In this document: positions 49,816-59,303 of the stretch, one piece after another
Numbering within the stretch: position 1 is the first letter of the stretch
Layout of the letters: each line of letters opens with the position of its first letter
DNA from: Glandiceps talaboti
Lineage: Eukaryota > Hemichordata > Enteropneusta > Spengelidae
DNA: 64,000 nt
Direction: 5' to 3'
NCBI RefSeq assembly: GCF_964340395.1
Contig: NC_135567.1
Location: 5,504,899-5,568,898 of the forward strand
Notes under the pieces: model-generated
What the model was told of the DNA's origin: nothing
Databases searched by the model: none
The model's input: only the letters and a program-made list of their open reading frames with translations
Program-made: the position numbers and the translations under genes

Positions 49816-51842
49816 AGTTCAAAGACAGAGATGTACAAAGTGATGAGTGTGTTCCAGAAACATACTATGAGACTAATACATTTGAAACCTTTCCTGCCCT
49901 GCAAAGTCTCACACCAGTAATTCACTCACCTATGGATGCTGATGACTCAATATTGAAAAAGCCTAAGCCATCAAGTGATGTGTATGCTGTTGAGACTTAC
50001 TTGGAATCTGATTCATCAGAAATATTTGATATCCTGCCAATTCACACTAGAATATTCATGATGAAAAATAAGAAACAACAATTAGAGTCAACAGTGTTTC
50101 CTAAATCTGTAGGTGTACCAAAGGCCAAAGTAACTAGGGAAATTGATAACATTCAGACTGAAAACTCAACTTCAAATAGAATCATAGACACATGTATCCC
50201 TTTGGTAACATCAGATAAGGCTAATTGTTGCAATAATATTGTTGATTATACAGACTCTGAAGTTGACATTATTGATGATTCTGATGCTGATCCAGACTAC
50301 ATGCCTTCCCCAGACAGAGTTGACTTAACTGATTGTAGTGATTCAGATCAATAAACTGATCCAAGTTCAGAATGTACACCAATACCAGATAACATTATAG
50401 TGCCTGATAGTTCAGAGATAGGCAATGATATACAATTGACAACATCAACCAAGAGGGCTGCCATGAAGAAAAATATTGTTATTGGCCAAAATGCACAACA
50501 AGTTGCCAGTAAGAGACATGTTGATAGGGCTGTTGCAACCAAGTCCTCACATTGTGTAAAAACAATTCAGAGTTCCAATATATCATCATCATCCAGCCCA
50601 TCAAGAAAAAGAAAGCATATCAAAGTTTTAACTACAAACAATACTGGGAAAAGAAAGTGGGATAAACATCAGTACTGTGTTTATTGCCTAAAGGACTATG
50701 GAAAACTAACATGCCATTTAAAACAAAATCATAGCAATGAATCCGAAGTGTCTGATTCATTCAGTTTTCCTACAGGTAGCAAAGAATGAAGCCTTCTATT
50801 AAAGAAACTTTTGATCAAAGGTAATCACGGTCATAATCTCAGGGTATTGCAAGAGGCTGGGGGGGGGGGGGTTTCCTCATACCATGCAAACATCCAACAC
50901 ATGCAGTAAAGGTGGAAGACTATTTACCATGTGAATTTTGCTTGGGGTATTTTATCAGAGGTGATCTTTGAAAACACCAAAGGTCTTGTGATTTAAAACC
51001 TACAATATATGGATCATCAAAAAACAGAGCACAGGGAAGGTCAGTACATTTGTTACCAATTTGTCAAGCAGCAAATCAAGGTTTGATGGACAATGTGCTA
51101 CCAAAGATGAACCAGGATGAAATTGCTAGAGTTGTACGAAGTGATCAACTGTGATATTGCAGCAAGTTGCAAGCTTATACAAGAAACAAGGAGCGGAACG
51201 TCACTACTATATCAGTCAAAAGCTACGAGAATTGGGTAAATTTGTCATCTCAATGAGAAAGATCAGTAAAGGAGAAGTGACATCTTTCACAGATTGTATT
51301 CATCCGCACAAGTTTAATTTGCTTGTTGCAGCTGTACAAAGTCTAGCTGGATATGATACAATGGATTCCTCTTTTAAGATTACTACTCTGGCCACAAAAC
51401 TAGGAAACATTCTTCAGAAATGTGCAGCCATTTTACAAAGCAATGCCATTAAAACAGGAGATGATGGTCTTTTAACCAGAGCCAGACAGTTTCTGCGACT
51501 TTGCACCTTGAAGTGGTCTGAAGACATAAGTTGCAATGCGCAGAAAACAATCAATGAACGGAAAAGAAATAAGCCAATGTTGTTACCACTTGTAGATGAT
51601 GTCAAAGCACTCCACAGCCATATGGAGATAGTTGGTAAAATACTAAAGAGGAATTAAAGTTTAATCCAAATAACAAGAGTTGGTTGCAACTTTGCAGATT
51701 TACCCTCTCACAGCTTATCATGTTTAATAGACAGAGAAGTAGGAAAGTGGAGAGAATGACCATACGTGACTATGACAACGTACATGGAGGGAATCCAAGT
51801 GGTGTTGTTGATTCATGCTTGTCAGAATTTGAGAAAGACTGA
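49816..51842 (+). pseudogene. Dead multi-copy gene: acidic region, two zinc-finger motifs and conserved helical region
   Basis: Frame 3 runs from the minisatellite through a Ser/Asp/Glu-rich stretch (DYTDSEVDIIDDSDADPDYM) to TAA 50352. It continues in the same frame to a basic KRKH segment and a C-x2-C-x9-H-x4-H finger (YCVYCLKDYGKLTCHLKQNH, near 50674-50733), then TGA at 50787. A 13-G run (50859-50871) shifts to frame 2: PCKHPTHAVKVEDYLPCEFC and a second finger, with TGA in place of a probable Trp at 50968. A 2-bp insertion near 51150 shifts to frame 1 (HYYISQKLRELGKF through ALHSHMEIVGKILK), and another shift near 51648 gives SWLQLCRFTLSQLIMFNRQR and SEFEKD before TGA 51840. From memory, this order matches a widespread uncharacterised animal family with a tyrosine-recombinase-like core. 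Function in life is unknown to me. Confidence 0.75.
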
Positions 51843-52430
51843 AGACTTGTTACAGTTTACTGTGAATATATTGTGGTTATCTGATTGCAAAATGATAATC
51901 CAGTTACAACTAGTATAGTGTACATGATGACAGACAAAACCCAGTTTTCGCTCAAGATTTAAACTGAACACTACACTACCTACAGATAATATTGACTACT
52001 AATTAACACATACAATATCTTTTTCATAATATAATTAACTGACAAATTTTTAGTGAATATATCTCTGGTTATTTGAAGAAAAAAGGAAAATCCTAGATGT
52101 AGCTGGTACAGGCTTAATTATGCTTTTTATATCAAGATCGACTGCCTCAGATTATGTAAATACATAGGTTATTTTTACCACGCCCTTAGTTTCCACTATA
52201 GAAAAAGTATCATTGGTATAGGGTTTTCCACTTCTCTGATCAGAAGATGTGTTGCCCCTTCTCAGTTTGCAAGTCATGTAAGTAACAACGGACTCTTAAC
52301 AATGCTATAAATTTAGGAGCGACAATCACACTTCATGAATAGTTTCTGGAACCTAAATTATATTTTCAACACATATTTAGAAAGATTTGGCTATAAAACA
52401 TCAACAAGAACTTTTTATTGTAATTTAATT
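51843..52430 (+). other. Position of the missing core
   Basis: This stretch lies between the conserved middle and the conserved tail of the dead gene. Relatives should carry the catalytic-like core here, but I find no readable remnant, only AT-rich DNA with stops in every frame. It may be deleted, replaced, or an old intron, since the tail that follows starts after an acceptor-like TTTAATTTCAG. Confidence 0.5.
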
Positions 52431-52610
52431 TCAGGCACATACAAAAGACAGAAGTGGCCAGATAATGAGAAGGCTGCTACTTTACAACATTTCGCAGTAG
52501 ATATCAGTCTCCAGAATGTTCCAGGAAAATGAGAATGTCAAGAATGTAAAGAAAAGTAACCTGTTCTCAGTTATAGGAAATGGACAGATATCAAGTTTTT
52601 TTTGTTATTC
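52431..52610 (+). pseudogene. C-terminal tail of the dead zinc-finger gene
   Basis: After TTTAATTTCAG at about 52433 the frame reads TYKRQKWPDNEKAATLQHF, AVDISLQNVPGK, stop (TGA 52530), ECQECKEK, stop (TAA), PVLSYRKWTDIK. The W-x-D/N-x-EK, NVPGK, C-x2-C and W-x-DIK blocks are in the order I recall for the C-terminus of the same family as 49816-51842. Two in-frame stops show it is dead. It confirms that the locus once held a full-length copy, probably with an intron just upstream. Confidence 0.65.
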
Positions 52611-52649
52611 ATTTGTCTATTAATCCTCTCGTTATCTTCACAATATATG

Positions 52650-53546
52650 TGATCATTTGGTTGTTTCTATGGGCGTGGTCCTGTTATTAGGCAGATTTGC
52701 ATACATTTTTGAATGTTTATTCAATTGTCTACTAATACTTGTTATCTTTGTGAAATACAAGACCGTTTGGCTGTTGCTATGGATGTGGTCATGGTTGCTA
52801 GGGATATTTGCATACATTTTTTGAATGATTACTCACTTGCCTACCAGATGATATTGTTTGACCAAAATATACTGCCATTTGGTTGTTGTTAAGGGATTGG
52901 TCATGATTGCTAGGGCCAATTGTGTCAAAATATTTTGAAGAAAATCTGTGGAATAACACTTCTAGAAACATTTCACCAAGTTTCAGTCTAATTGACCAAG
53001 TACTTTTTGAGATATACATATTTGACCAAAATTCACATTTTTACACTTAATTTGCATATTACTGATGACATCATTATATGCTTGATATTTCTTCATCTAT
53101 ACACCAACAGATGAATCCTTGTTAAATTTCAGCCCAATCTCCTCGATAGTTTTGGAATGATAGGTTTTTGACCAAAAAGACACATTTTTATCCCTAATTT
53201 GCATATTACTAAGGGAATCATCATGTCATGAACAAACCTTAATTGACTCACCCCTAAGAATGTTTCCACAAAATTTCAGGCCAATCTCCACAGTAGTTTT
53301 GAAGTTTAGGTTTTTTATCTAAATTGCACATCTCTGATGCTATCATTTTTCAAAATTCCCAACTAGACACCCAAAGTAACATGACCACCAAATATTAAAG
53401 CAATCGGTCCAGCAGTTTTTTACTTTAAGTTGTTTACACACACACACACACACACATTCCCCCCCCCACACACACACACACACAACACACACACACATAG
53501 ACAGACATGCCTAAAGCACTACTGAACCTTCAGCCCAGTTGTGCTA
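52650..53546 (+). mobile_element. Family A element, long modular copy
   Basis: Three diverged modules start with TTTGGTTGTTGCTATGG-like words plus GTGGTC and TTGCTAGG (near 52657, 52768 and 52874). Further modules follow with CATTTTTAYCCCTAATTTGCA and AATTTCAGSCCAATCTCC (near 53036-53280). The 3' part has CACCAAATATTAAAGCAATC, GGTCCAGCAGTTTTTTAC, GTTGTTTACACACAC, a C-run, CAGACA, and the hairpin from 53516 to GTGCTAA at 53546. There is no coding sequence. It looks non-autonomous; a next copy starts directly at its end. Confidence 0.65.
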
Positions 53547-53917
53547 AACAGGTTTCCAAGCAACGTCAAACTGAGGTTAATCTTGATGGCATTGACATTG
53601 AGATGTGAAGTAGTCCATAAAAGATTTAATGGTTTCATTGCATCAATAAAACAAGAATCTTTCATTTCTAGTCAAAGCATCTTTTAACACAATAAATCAT
53701 GTTTTTTTAAAAACAAAACACACACCTCTGATGCTTTCGCTTTCATTTGAAGAATTTTCCATCTAGACACCCTAAGTAGTGTCCCCACCAAATATCAAGC
53801 CGATCGGTTTGACGGTTTTTGACTTTGTCATTTACACACACACACGCACACACACACACACACACAAATTTCTCCATGGTTCTAGCACTACTGAACCTCA
53901 GTTCAGTTGTGCTAAAA
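53547..53917 (+). mobile_element. Family A element, short copy directly after the previous one
   Basis: It begins ACAGGTTTCCAAGCAACG (53548) and shares GATGGCATTGACATTGAGAT, TCATAAAAGATTTAATGGTT or close forms, and AAACAAGAATCTTTCATTTC with 57403-57821 and 58719-59147. It ends with ACCAAATATCAAGCCGATC, TGACGGTTTTTGACTTTG, (CA)n at 53834-53866, then the hairpin AGCACTACTGAAC-CTCA-GTTCAGTTGTGCT and AAAA. Confidence 0.75.
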
Positions 53918-54559
53918 ACAAAGACACAGCATCTCTGTCCTTTGGGATACTGATCACAATAGATTGTCACAATTGCTAATGCACATGGCTCAGTCAATGA
54001 TATCTGTCAATCAATGACGGTGATTTGTCAATAGCACATCTATGACAAAATCCAAGTTACATATTCCGCCGACAAAATATCTCACATTATAGAATACATG
54101 TTACTGTACTTCTGTTTCACTTTTGTTCTTTATTGATTAAAGTAGGCAATATCTTTTGGACAAAAACATTATTTTTAACTGGATCACAAGTGTGTTTTGT
54201 TTTCATTCAATGTCTTACCATGACATGTTTTATTTTGTTTCATTTTTAGTTTAAGGTTTTTTAAAGTCTTTCCTTAGATGTGGTATCACCTAATGCATAG
54301 ACTAAAGATGCAAAGACTTGTCAGGAATAACTAAATATAAATAATTATCGTGGACATGGGCAAACACTTATGGCACAAAAAGTTGTAGTTTACAATCAAA
54401 ACTGATAATTGCAAACAGTTTTAACGTTAGTGCCTGTTTAGCTATTGTTGTCAATATTCCATTGTAATCATCTTATCTTTATGTCAACCACTCTGCAATC
54501 AATGTTTTTGTGTAACTAAAATATTGTTTTATTATTAGCAATGAGCTACTTATTGATAC
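53918..54559. other. AT-rich intronic DNA, no supported gene
   Basis: No gene, repeat array or transposon end was recognised. It immediately follows, on the minus strand, the donor of the upstream ankyrin exon. Confidence 0.5.
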
Positions 54560-54565
54560 ACTTAC

Positions 54566-54658
54566 CCATGATTCATTTGTATAATTCACATCATAACCAT
54601 TATCCAAGTAAAATTTAACCTTCTCTATATCTCCACTTAAAACAGCAACAATGAGATC
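54566..54658 (-). CDS. Ankyrin-repeat exon (upstream exon)
   Basis: The minus strand encodes a 31-residue phase-0 exon: DLIVAVLSGDIEKVKFYLDN followed by GYDVNYTNESW. The A-x-x-x-GD-x-x-x-V-x-x-x-L-x-x-G-x-DVN pattern is a divergent ankyrin repeat, typical of the first repeats of an array. The acceptor is TTTTATATTAG before 54658 and the donor is GTAAGT after TGG at 54566. Joined to 625-723 it gives NESW-EKLTSLHCGAEKGHL. The GD turn here and the GH turn of the next exon are then 35 residues apart, close to the 33-residue period, which supports direct splicing. No initiator Met is present, so at least one more 5' exon lies upstream, beyond 54658 or outside the window. Confidence 0.8.
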
Positions 54659-54762
54659 CTAATATAAAACAAACATATACAGTGATTAGACTAATTTACA
54701 CCAGTTTCACAAAATCATGTCAAAATTACATTAAAAATATGCTTACTGCAAACCCAGTGTTA

Positions 54763-55131
54763 AAGTGACCAAATTAATGAGGATTAGGTATTTATTTGGG
54801 ATATTTAATTTATAAAACAACTTTACCGTATTTTCTAATTGAAAAAAAAAATAATGTGAAATAATATCTACCAATTCCTTGTTTGTAACTCTGTAAATTG
54901 AAAATCAATAAAATATGTCTAAAATGTTTGTTATTATGCAAAAAAATAACAAAGTGTTTACACTTTTTTCATCTTTTTTCATCTTTTTGTAATCAAATGA
55001 GTTACAAACAAGGTCTTGGTATTTATAATATGTTATTTCACATTATTTGTTAAAGTAGAAAAACACAGTAAAGTTGTATTATCAATTAAAAATCCAAAAT
55101 AAATACTTAATTCTCATCCACACGGCCACTT
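54763..55131. mobile_element. 369-bp MITE with long inverted repeats and TA duplication
   Basis: The left end AAGTGACCAAATTAATGAGG pairs with the reverse complement of the right end, AAGTGGCCGTGTGGATGAG. Inner parts also pair over roughly 130 bp (TATTTATTTGGGAT with TATTTATTTTGGAT; ACAACTTTACCGT with ACAACTTTACTGT; AATAATGTGAAATAA; CCTTGTTTGTAACTC). TA flanks both ends (54761-54762 and 55132-55133). There is no coding capacity. A TA target and hairpin structure suggest a Tc1/mariner-type passenger. It sits about 105 bp upstream of the ankyrin exon on the minus strand. Confidence 0.75.
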
Positions 55132-55553
55132 TATTAATATTTTAATATTTCCTTTTAGACAACATTTAAATATATATATCAAAAATATACATAAGGTAGC
55201 TGTCTATTTTATCATTCACACAAATGATATTATGTAATATTATATGATTAATATGTCATTTATATCAATCTATTTTAATTAATATCAATCCATATAAAAC
55301 AAACGTTTTTGTCACTTCAATTCAAACATATGATTATTGTAAAACACAGGTAGGGTTGATTTGAACAGTTTGATTTGAGATCAATGTCATTTTGTTGAAT
55401 CACAACAACCCGGAAAGACTTTACGTAATGGTATGACAAAAATCATTAGATTAGCTTTGTAGATCAAATGATTTATAAAGGTTATAAGACACAAATAGTT
55501 CAAAGTTGTTTTAGCATTAAGTTTTCAATCTGTCAAAATCTAGTTAAAGCTGG

Positions 55554-55567
55554 CCACTAGGTGGCGG
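55554..55567 (+). promoter_or_regulatory. Perfect match to the CTCF core consensus
   Basis: CCACTAGGTGGCGG fits the established CTCF core CCASYAGRKGGCRS at all 14 positions. CTCF and its motif are conserved in bilaterians, where it can act in insulation and chromatin looping. The site lies about 0.9 kb upstream (minus-strand sense) of the first visible ankyrin exon. Binding is not shown by sequence alone, although a perfect 14-bp match in AT-rich DNA is unlikely by chance in 64 kb. Confidence 0.5.
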
Positions 55568-55814
55568 TATGGTCAGCAGATTAGTCAGCTGTAACAATGA
55601 ATATCATTCTGATGAGGATCGTCAACAAGACAGATCAAAAGCTCAATGCTAAAAACATTTTGAACTGCTTGTGCGTTATATCATTATGTAATACATTCAC
55701 AATGCTAAAACATGTAACATTAAAAAGCTATATTGATGATGGACAACTGATATATACTCTATGTAAATTAGAATATTAACACATGTATCTGTGTTATGGT
55801 TTCTAAGAATTACT

Positions 55815-55897
55815 AGACTGTAAGATATGACATGACGTTCCGCCCTCACTGGCCTCTGATGTGTGAGGGCGCCCCATCACGGTGTACCTTACAGACT
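55815..55897. repeat. Imperfect inverted repeat with GCCCTCAC stem
   Basis: AGACTGTAAG at 55815 pairs with CTTACAGACT ending at 55897, and GCCCTCAC (about 55842) pairs with GTGAGGGC (about 55863) around a short loop. Intermediate bases pair partly. The segment is more GC-rich than its surroundings. It may be a tiny foldback element or an RNA-forming hairpin. Confidence 0.55.
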
Positions 55898-56061
55898 AAA
55901 GAATTACATGATTATACATATTTACAAAGTTTGAGGAAATTTAAATCTGACCATGTCATCTGATACATTTAGATATTTACAAGATACGTTTTCATGTATG
56001 ACGTCACTGTACTACACCTAGCCATTTCACAGATACAGACTTTATTGTTTCAGGGGTGAGG

Positions 56062-56690
56062 GATGTAGCTGCCTGCTGGGGGTGTAGCTGCCTGCAGGGG
56101 GGATGTAGCTGCCTGCTGGGGGTGTAGCTGCCTGCTGGGGCAGGGGGGTGTAGTTGCCTGGGGTGTAGCTGCCTGCTGGGGGGGAGGTTTGTAGCTGCCT
56201 GCTGGGGGGTGTAGCTGCCTGCTGGGGGGATGTAGCTGCCTGCTGGGGAGATGTAGCTGCCTGCTGTGGGTGGGTTGTAGCTGCCTGCTGGGGGTGTAGC
56301 TGCCTGCTGGAGGGATGTAGCTGCCTGCTGAGGGGTGTAGCTGCCTGCTGGGGGTGTAGCTGCCTGCTGGGGGGTGTAGCTGCCTGCTGGAGCGATGTAG
56401 CTGCCTGCTAGGGGTGTAGCTGCCTGCTGGGGCAGGGGGTGTAGCTGCCTGCTGGAGGGATGTAAGTGCCTGCTGGGGTGTAGCTGCCTGCTGGGGCAGG
56501 GGGTGTAGCTGCCTGCTGGAGGGATGTAGCTGCCTGCTGGGGTGTAGCTGCCTGCTGGGGCAGGGGGTGTAGCTGCCTGCTGGAGGGATGTAGCTGCCTG
56601 CTGGGGTTGTAGCTGCCTGCTGGGGGGTTGTAGCTGCCTGCTGGGTGGTGTTGCTGCCTGCTGGGGGTGTAGCTGCCTGCTGGGAGGGGG
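56062..56690. repeat. G-rich tandem array of TGTAGCTGCCTGCTGGGG units
   Basis: About 30 units of variable length (mostly 19-24 bp) share GTAGCTGCCTGCTGG, followed by a variable G-run, and often GGATG or GGTG. The plus strand has dozens of GGGG runs, so it could form G-quadruplexes. On the minus strand the repeat lacks stops in all frames, which creates an artificial 293-codon frame (56004-56885) rich in QAATP and SRQLHP. Unit lengths are not multiples of three, so it is not a coding repeat. Confidence 0.9.
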
Positions 56691-57048
56691 GAGTAGCTCC
56701 CTCAATGGCAAGGGGCTACAGACTTTAAATGGATAGATGTACTTAAATAAATTAGTGACAATGGCATTATAGCACAAATCTATAATAATCACATCCTCAA
56801 AGAGCTTTACAATTATTACTCCATGGCACAGACCTATAGTGGCACAATGGCCCTTTACTTCCTCAACTCCCTGGGGAGCATACAATCAGCCTCTATAAGT
56901 GCATGGGATTAAAGCATTCACATTCATTTCAACATCTATCCTACCATGTCCCCAATTAATACAGCTAGGTTAACCAAAGCGCAATTGTGGTTCAAATCTT
57001 ACCCAAGAATTTTAGTCATTCAGAAACAAATGCCAGCAACGGGCTCAA

Positions 57049-57165
57049 CCCTGCAACCTGCAGATTCCTAGCCAGCCACTCTAAACATTCAACCATCATG
57101 ACTCTACAACCTGCAACCTGCAGATTCCTAGCCAGCCACTCTAAACATTCAACCATCATGACAGC
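57049..57165. repeat. 60-bp repeat, two units (copy 1)
   Basis: The unit CCTGCAGATTCCTAGCCAGC, CACTCTAAACATTCAACC, ATCATGACTCTACAACCTGCAA is 60 bp and occurs twice (57058 and 57118 starts). The period is divisible by three, which keeps chance frames open on both strands. Confidence 0.9.
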
Positions 57166-57402
57166 ACATCTATCCACTTGCCTTATACCAATGATGTTAT
57201 TGTACAATACATATTTATCGCTAGTTCATTGTTGCTATGAGTATAGTCTACATTGTAGTAGCTTTAGCATATACGTGTTCACCTGCCAAATGTTTAATTT
57301 GCCTACACAACCCTTTTGTTACATTCCCCACATACGCCATCAATTGGAGGTTGCTTAGTATCAATATTTTGGCATGCGAGTTCACTTTTGGATATTTAAA
57401 TA

Positions 57403-57705
57403 ACAGGCCTAGGTTGCCAAGCAACCATAAACAGATGTTAATCTTTACGCCATTGACACTGACATGTGAAGTAGCTCATAAAAGATTTAATGATTTCATT
57501 ACATCAATAAAACAAGAATCTTTCATTTCCAGGTTGAAGTCAAAGCATTTTGTAATACAACAAATCACATTTTCAAACATAAATACACATTTCTGATGCG
57601 ATCATTTTCATTTGAACAATTTCCCAATTAGACAATCGAAGTAACATGACCACCAAATATTAAAGCAATTGGTCTAGCAGTTTTTTACTTTAAGTTGTTT
57701 ACACA

Positions 57706-57757
<52 letters not shown>

Positions 57758-57821
57758 GACAGACAGACACTTAGCGATCCCTACAGCACTACTGAACCTT
57801 ATCAATTCAGTTGTGCTAAAA
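57403..57821 (+). mobile_element. Family A element, copy in duplication copy 1
   Basis: It starts ACAGGCCTAGGTTGCCAAGC, where GGTTGCCAAGCAACC is itself a short palindrome. The body matches 53547-53917. The 3' part has CACCAAATATTAAAGCAATT, GGTCTAGCAGTTTTTTAC, (CA)n at 57701-57760, CAGACAGACA, and the hairpin with a longer loop (CTGAAC-CTTATCA-ATTCAG), ending GTGCTAAAAA. It is non-coding. AGTTAAAGGGGAACACCACT follows at once, resembling the end of the TTAA element at 60309. Confidence 0.75.
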
Positions 57822-58247
57822 ATGAGTTAAAGGGGAACACCACTCAGTGAAATACTTGTATTACCTGAGAGTTTTTTGGTTTTAGATGACAATTTGTATA
57901 GTCATGATGACTCTTGGTTCCTTTTAAGTCTTCAATGGACAAACTAATAATATTGGTGTGCATCCAAAGTTCAACGGCAAGAGGCTGGGTAACCAAGCCA
58001 ACAGACTTTAAATGGATAGATGTATTTAAATAAATAAATTAATGACAATGGCATTATGGCGTTATAGCATACAATCCATTGCAGCCTCTATGAGTGCACA
58101 AGATTAAAGCATTCACATTTCAACATCTATCCTACCAGGTCCCCAATTAATACAGCTAGGTTAACCAAAGCGCAATTGTGGTTCAAATCTTACCCAAGAA
58201 CTTTAGTCATTCAGAAACAAATGCCAGCAACGGGCTCAACCCTACAA

Positions 58248-58470
58248 CCTGCAGATTCCTAGCCAGCCACTCTAAACATTCAACCATCATGACTCTACAA
58301 CCTGCAACCTGCAGATTCCTAGCCAGCCACTCTAAACATTCAACCATCATGACTCTACAACCTGCAACCTGCAGATTCCTAGCCAGCCACTCTAAACATT
58401 CAACCATCATGACCCTACAACCTGCAACCTGCAGATTCCTAGCCAGCCACTCTAAACATTCAACTATCAT
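58248..58470. repeat. 60-bp repeat, four units (copy 2)
   Basis: Four units begin with CCTGCAGATTCCTAGCCAGC at 58249, 58309, 58369 and 58429. Three are near-identical and the last diverges slightly (AACTATCATGATTG). Two units were gained here, or lost in copy 1, after the 1.3-kb duplication. Confidence 0.9.
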
Positions 58471-58718
58471 GATTGCACATCTATCCACTTGCCTTATACC
58501 AATGATGTTATTGTACAACACATATATATATCACTAATTCATTGTTGCTATGAGTATAGTCTATATTGTAGTAGCTTTAGCATATATGTGTTCACGTGCC
58601 AAATGTTTAATTTGCCTACACAACCCTGTTGTTATATTCCCCACATACGCCATCAATTGGAGGTTGCTATGGGTGAGGTATCAATATTTTAGCATGTGAC
58701 TTCACTTTTGGATATTTA

Positions 58719-59017
58719 ACAGGCCTAGGTTGCCAAGCAACCTTAAACAGATGTTAATCTTTACAGCATTGACATTGAAATGTGAAGTAGCCCATAAAAG
58801 ATTTAATGATTTCATTACATCAATAAAACAAGAATCTTACATTTCCAGGCTGAAGTCAAAGTATTTTGTAATACAACAAATCACATTTTCAAACGTAAAA
58901 TACACATTTCTGATGCTATCATTTTCATTTGAACAATTTCCCAACTAGACAACCGAAGTATTAACATGACCACCAAATATCAAAGCAATCGGTCTAGCAG
59001 TTTTTTACTTTAAGTTG

Positions 59018-59093
<76 letters not shown>

Positions 59094-59147
59094 GACACTT
59101 AGCGATCCCTACAGCACTACTGAACCTTATCAATTCAGTTGTGCTAA
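58719..59147 (+). mobile_element. Family A element, copy in duplication copy 2
   Basis: It has the same ends and body as 57403-57821: start ACAGGCCTAGGTTGCC, body with TAAAAGATTTAATGATTTC, CA tract at 59021-59090, and the hairpin ending GTGCTAAAAA. It was duplicated with the surrounding DNA and not inserted independently. Confidence 0.75.
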
Positions 59148-59303
59148 AAATGAGTTAAAGGGGAACACCACTCAGTGAAATAATTGTATTTCCTGAGAGT
59201 TTTTTGGTTTTAGATGACAATTTGTATAGTCATGATGACTCTTGGTTCATTTTTAGTCTTCAATGGGCAAACTAATAATATTGGTGTGCATCCAAAGTTC
59301 ACA

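Larger units (their letters stand above)
724..54565 (-). other. Very long intron between two ankyrin exons (53,842 bp)
   Basis: The donor is GTAAGT at 54565-54560 and the acceptor AG is at 725-724, both on the minus strand and both phase 0. No other convincing ankyrin exon was found between them by reading. The intron holds the giant 56-bp satellite, the dead zinc-finger gene with its minisatellite, and many transposon fragments. Intron status is inferred: an unrecognised exon or an assembly error could divide it, and transcript data would settle this. Confidence 0.6.
55140..56060. other. AT-rich DNA apart from the CTCF-like site and hairpin
   Basis: No exon was recognised. A 60-codon plus-strand frame at 55597-55779 has no motif and biased, AT-driven composition, so I do not call it. 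Confidence 0.45.
56707..57973. repeat. 1.3-kb tandem duplication, copy 1
   Basis: This segment begins GGCAAGGGGCTAC and shares almost its whole length with 57976-59303, in the same order: ACTTTAAATGGATAGATGTA, CCCCAATTAATACAGCTAGG, GCAATTGTGGTTCAAATC, the 60-bp repeat, CCTATACCAATGATGTTATT-like words, a family A element, and GGTGTGCATCCAAAGTTCA. The copies differ by small indels and scattered substitutions. Copy 1 has about 100 bp extra near 56780-56880. Confidence 0.88.
57976..59303. repeat. 1.3-kb tandem duplication, copy 2
   Basis: Partner of 56707-57973 in direct orientation and adjacent to it. It carries four 60-bp units where copy 1 has two, and a longer CA tract. The offset is 1191 bp before the 60-bp array and 1328 bp after it, which is explained mainly by the 120 bp of extra units. 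Confidence 0.88.

Noticed and set aside
55597-55779. 60-codon plus-strand frame beginning MNIILMRIVN
   Set aside because: It has no motif, AT-driven composition and no splice or promoter support.
56004-56885. 293-codon minus-strand open frame rich in Gln-Ala-Ala-Thr-Pro
   Set aside because: It is caused by a tandem repeat with no stop in any minus frame. Unit lengths are not multiples of three, so the peptide period keeps changing, unlike real protein repeats.
57016-58521. Minus-strand frames repeating MMVECLEWLARNLQVAGCR
   Set aside because: They come from the 60-bp repeat, whose length is divisible by three. They have no start context, domain or splice support.
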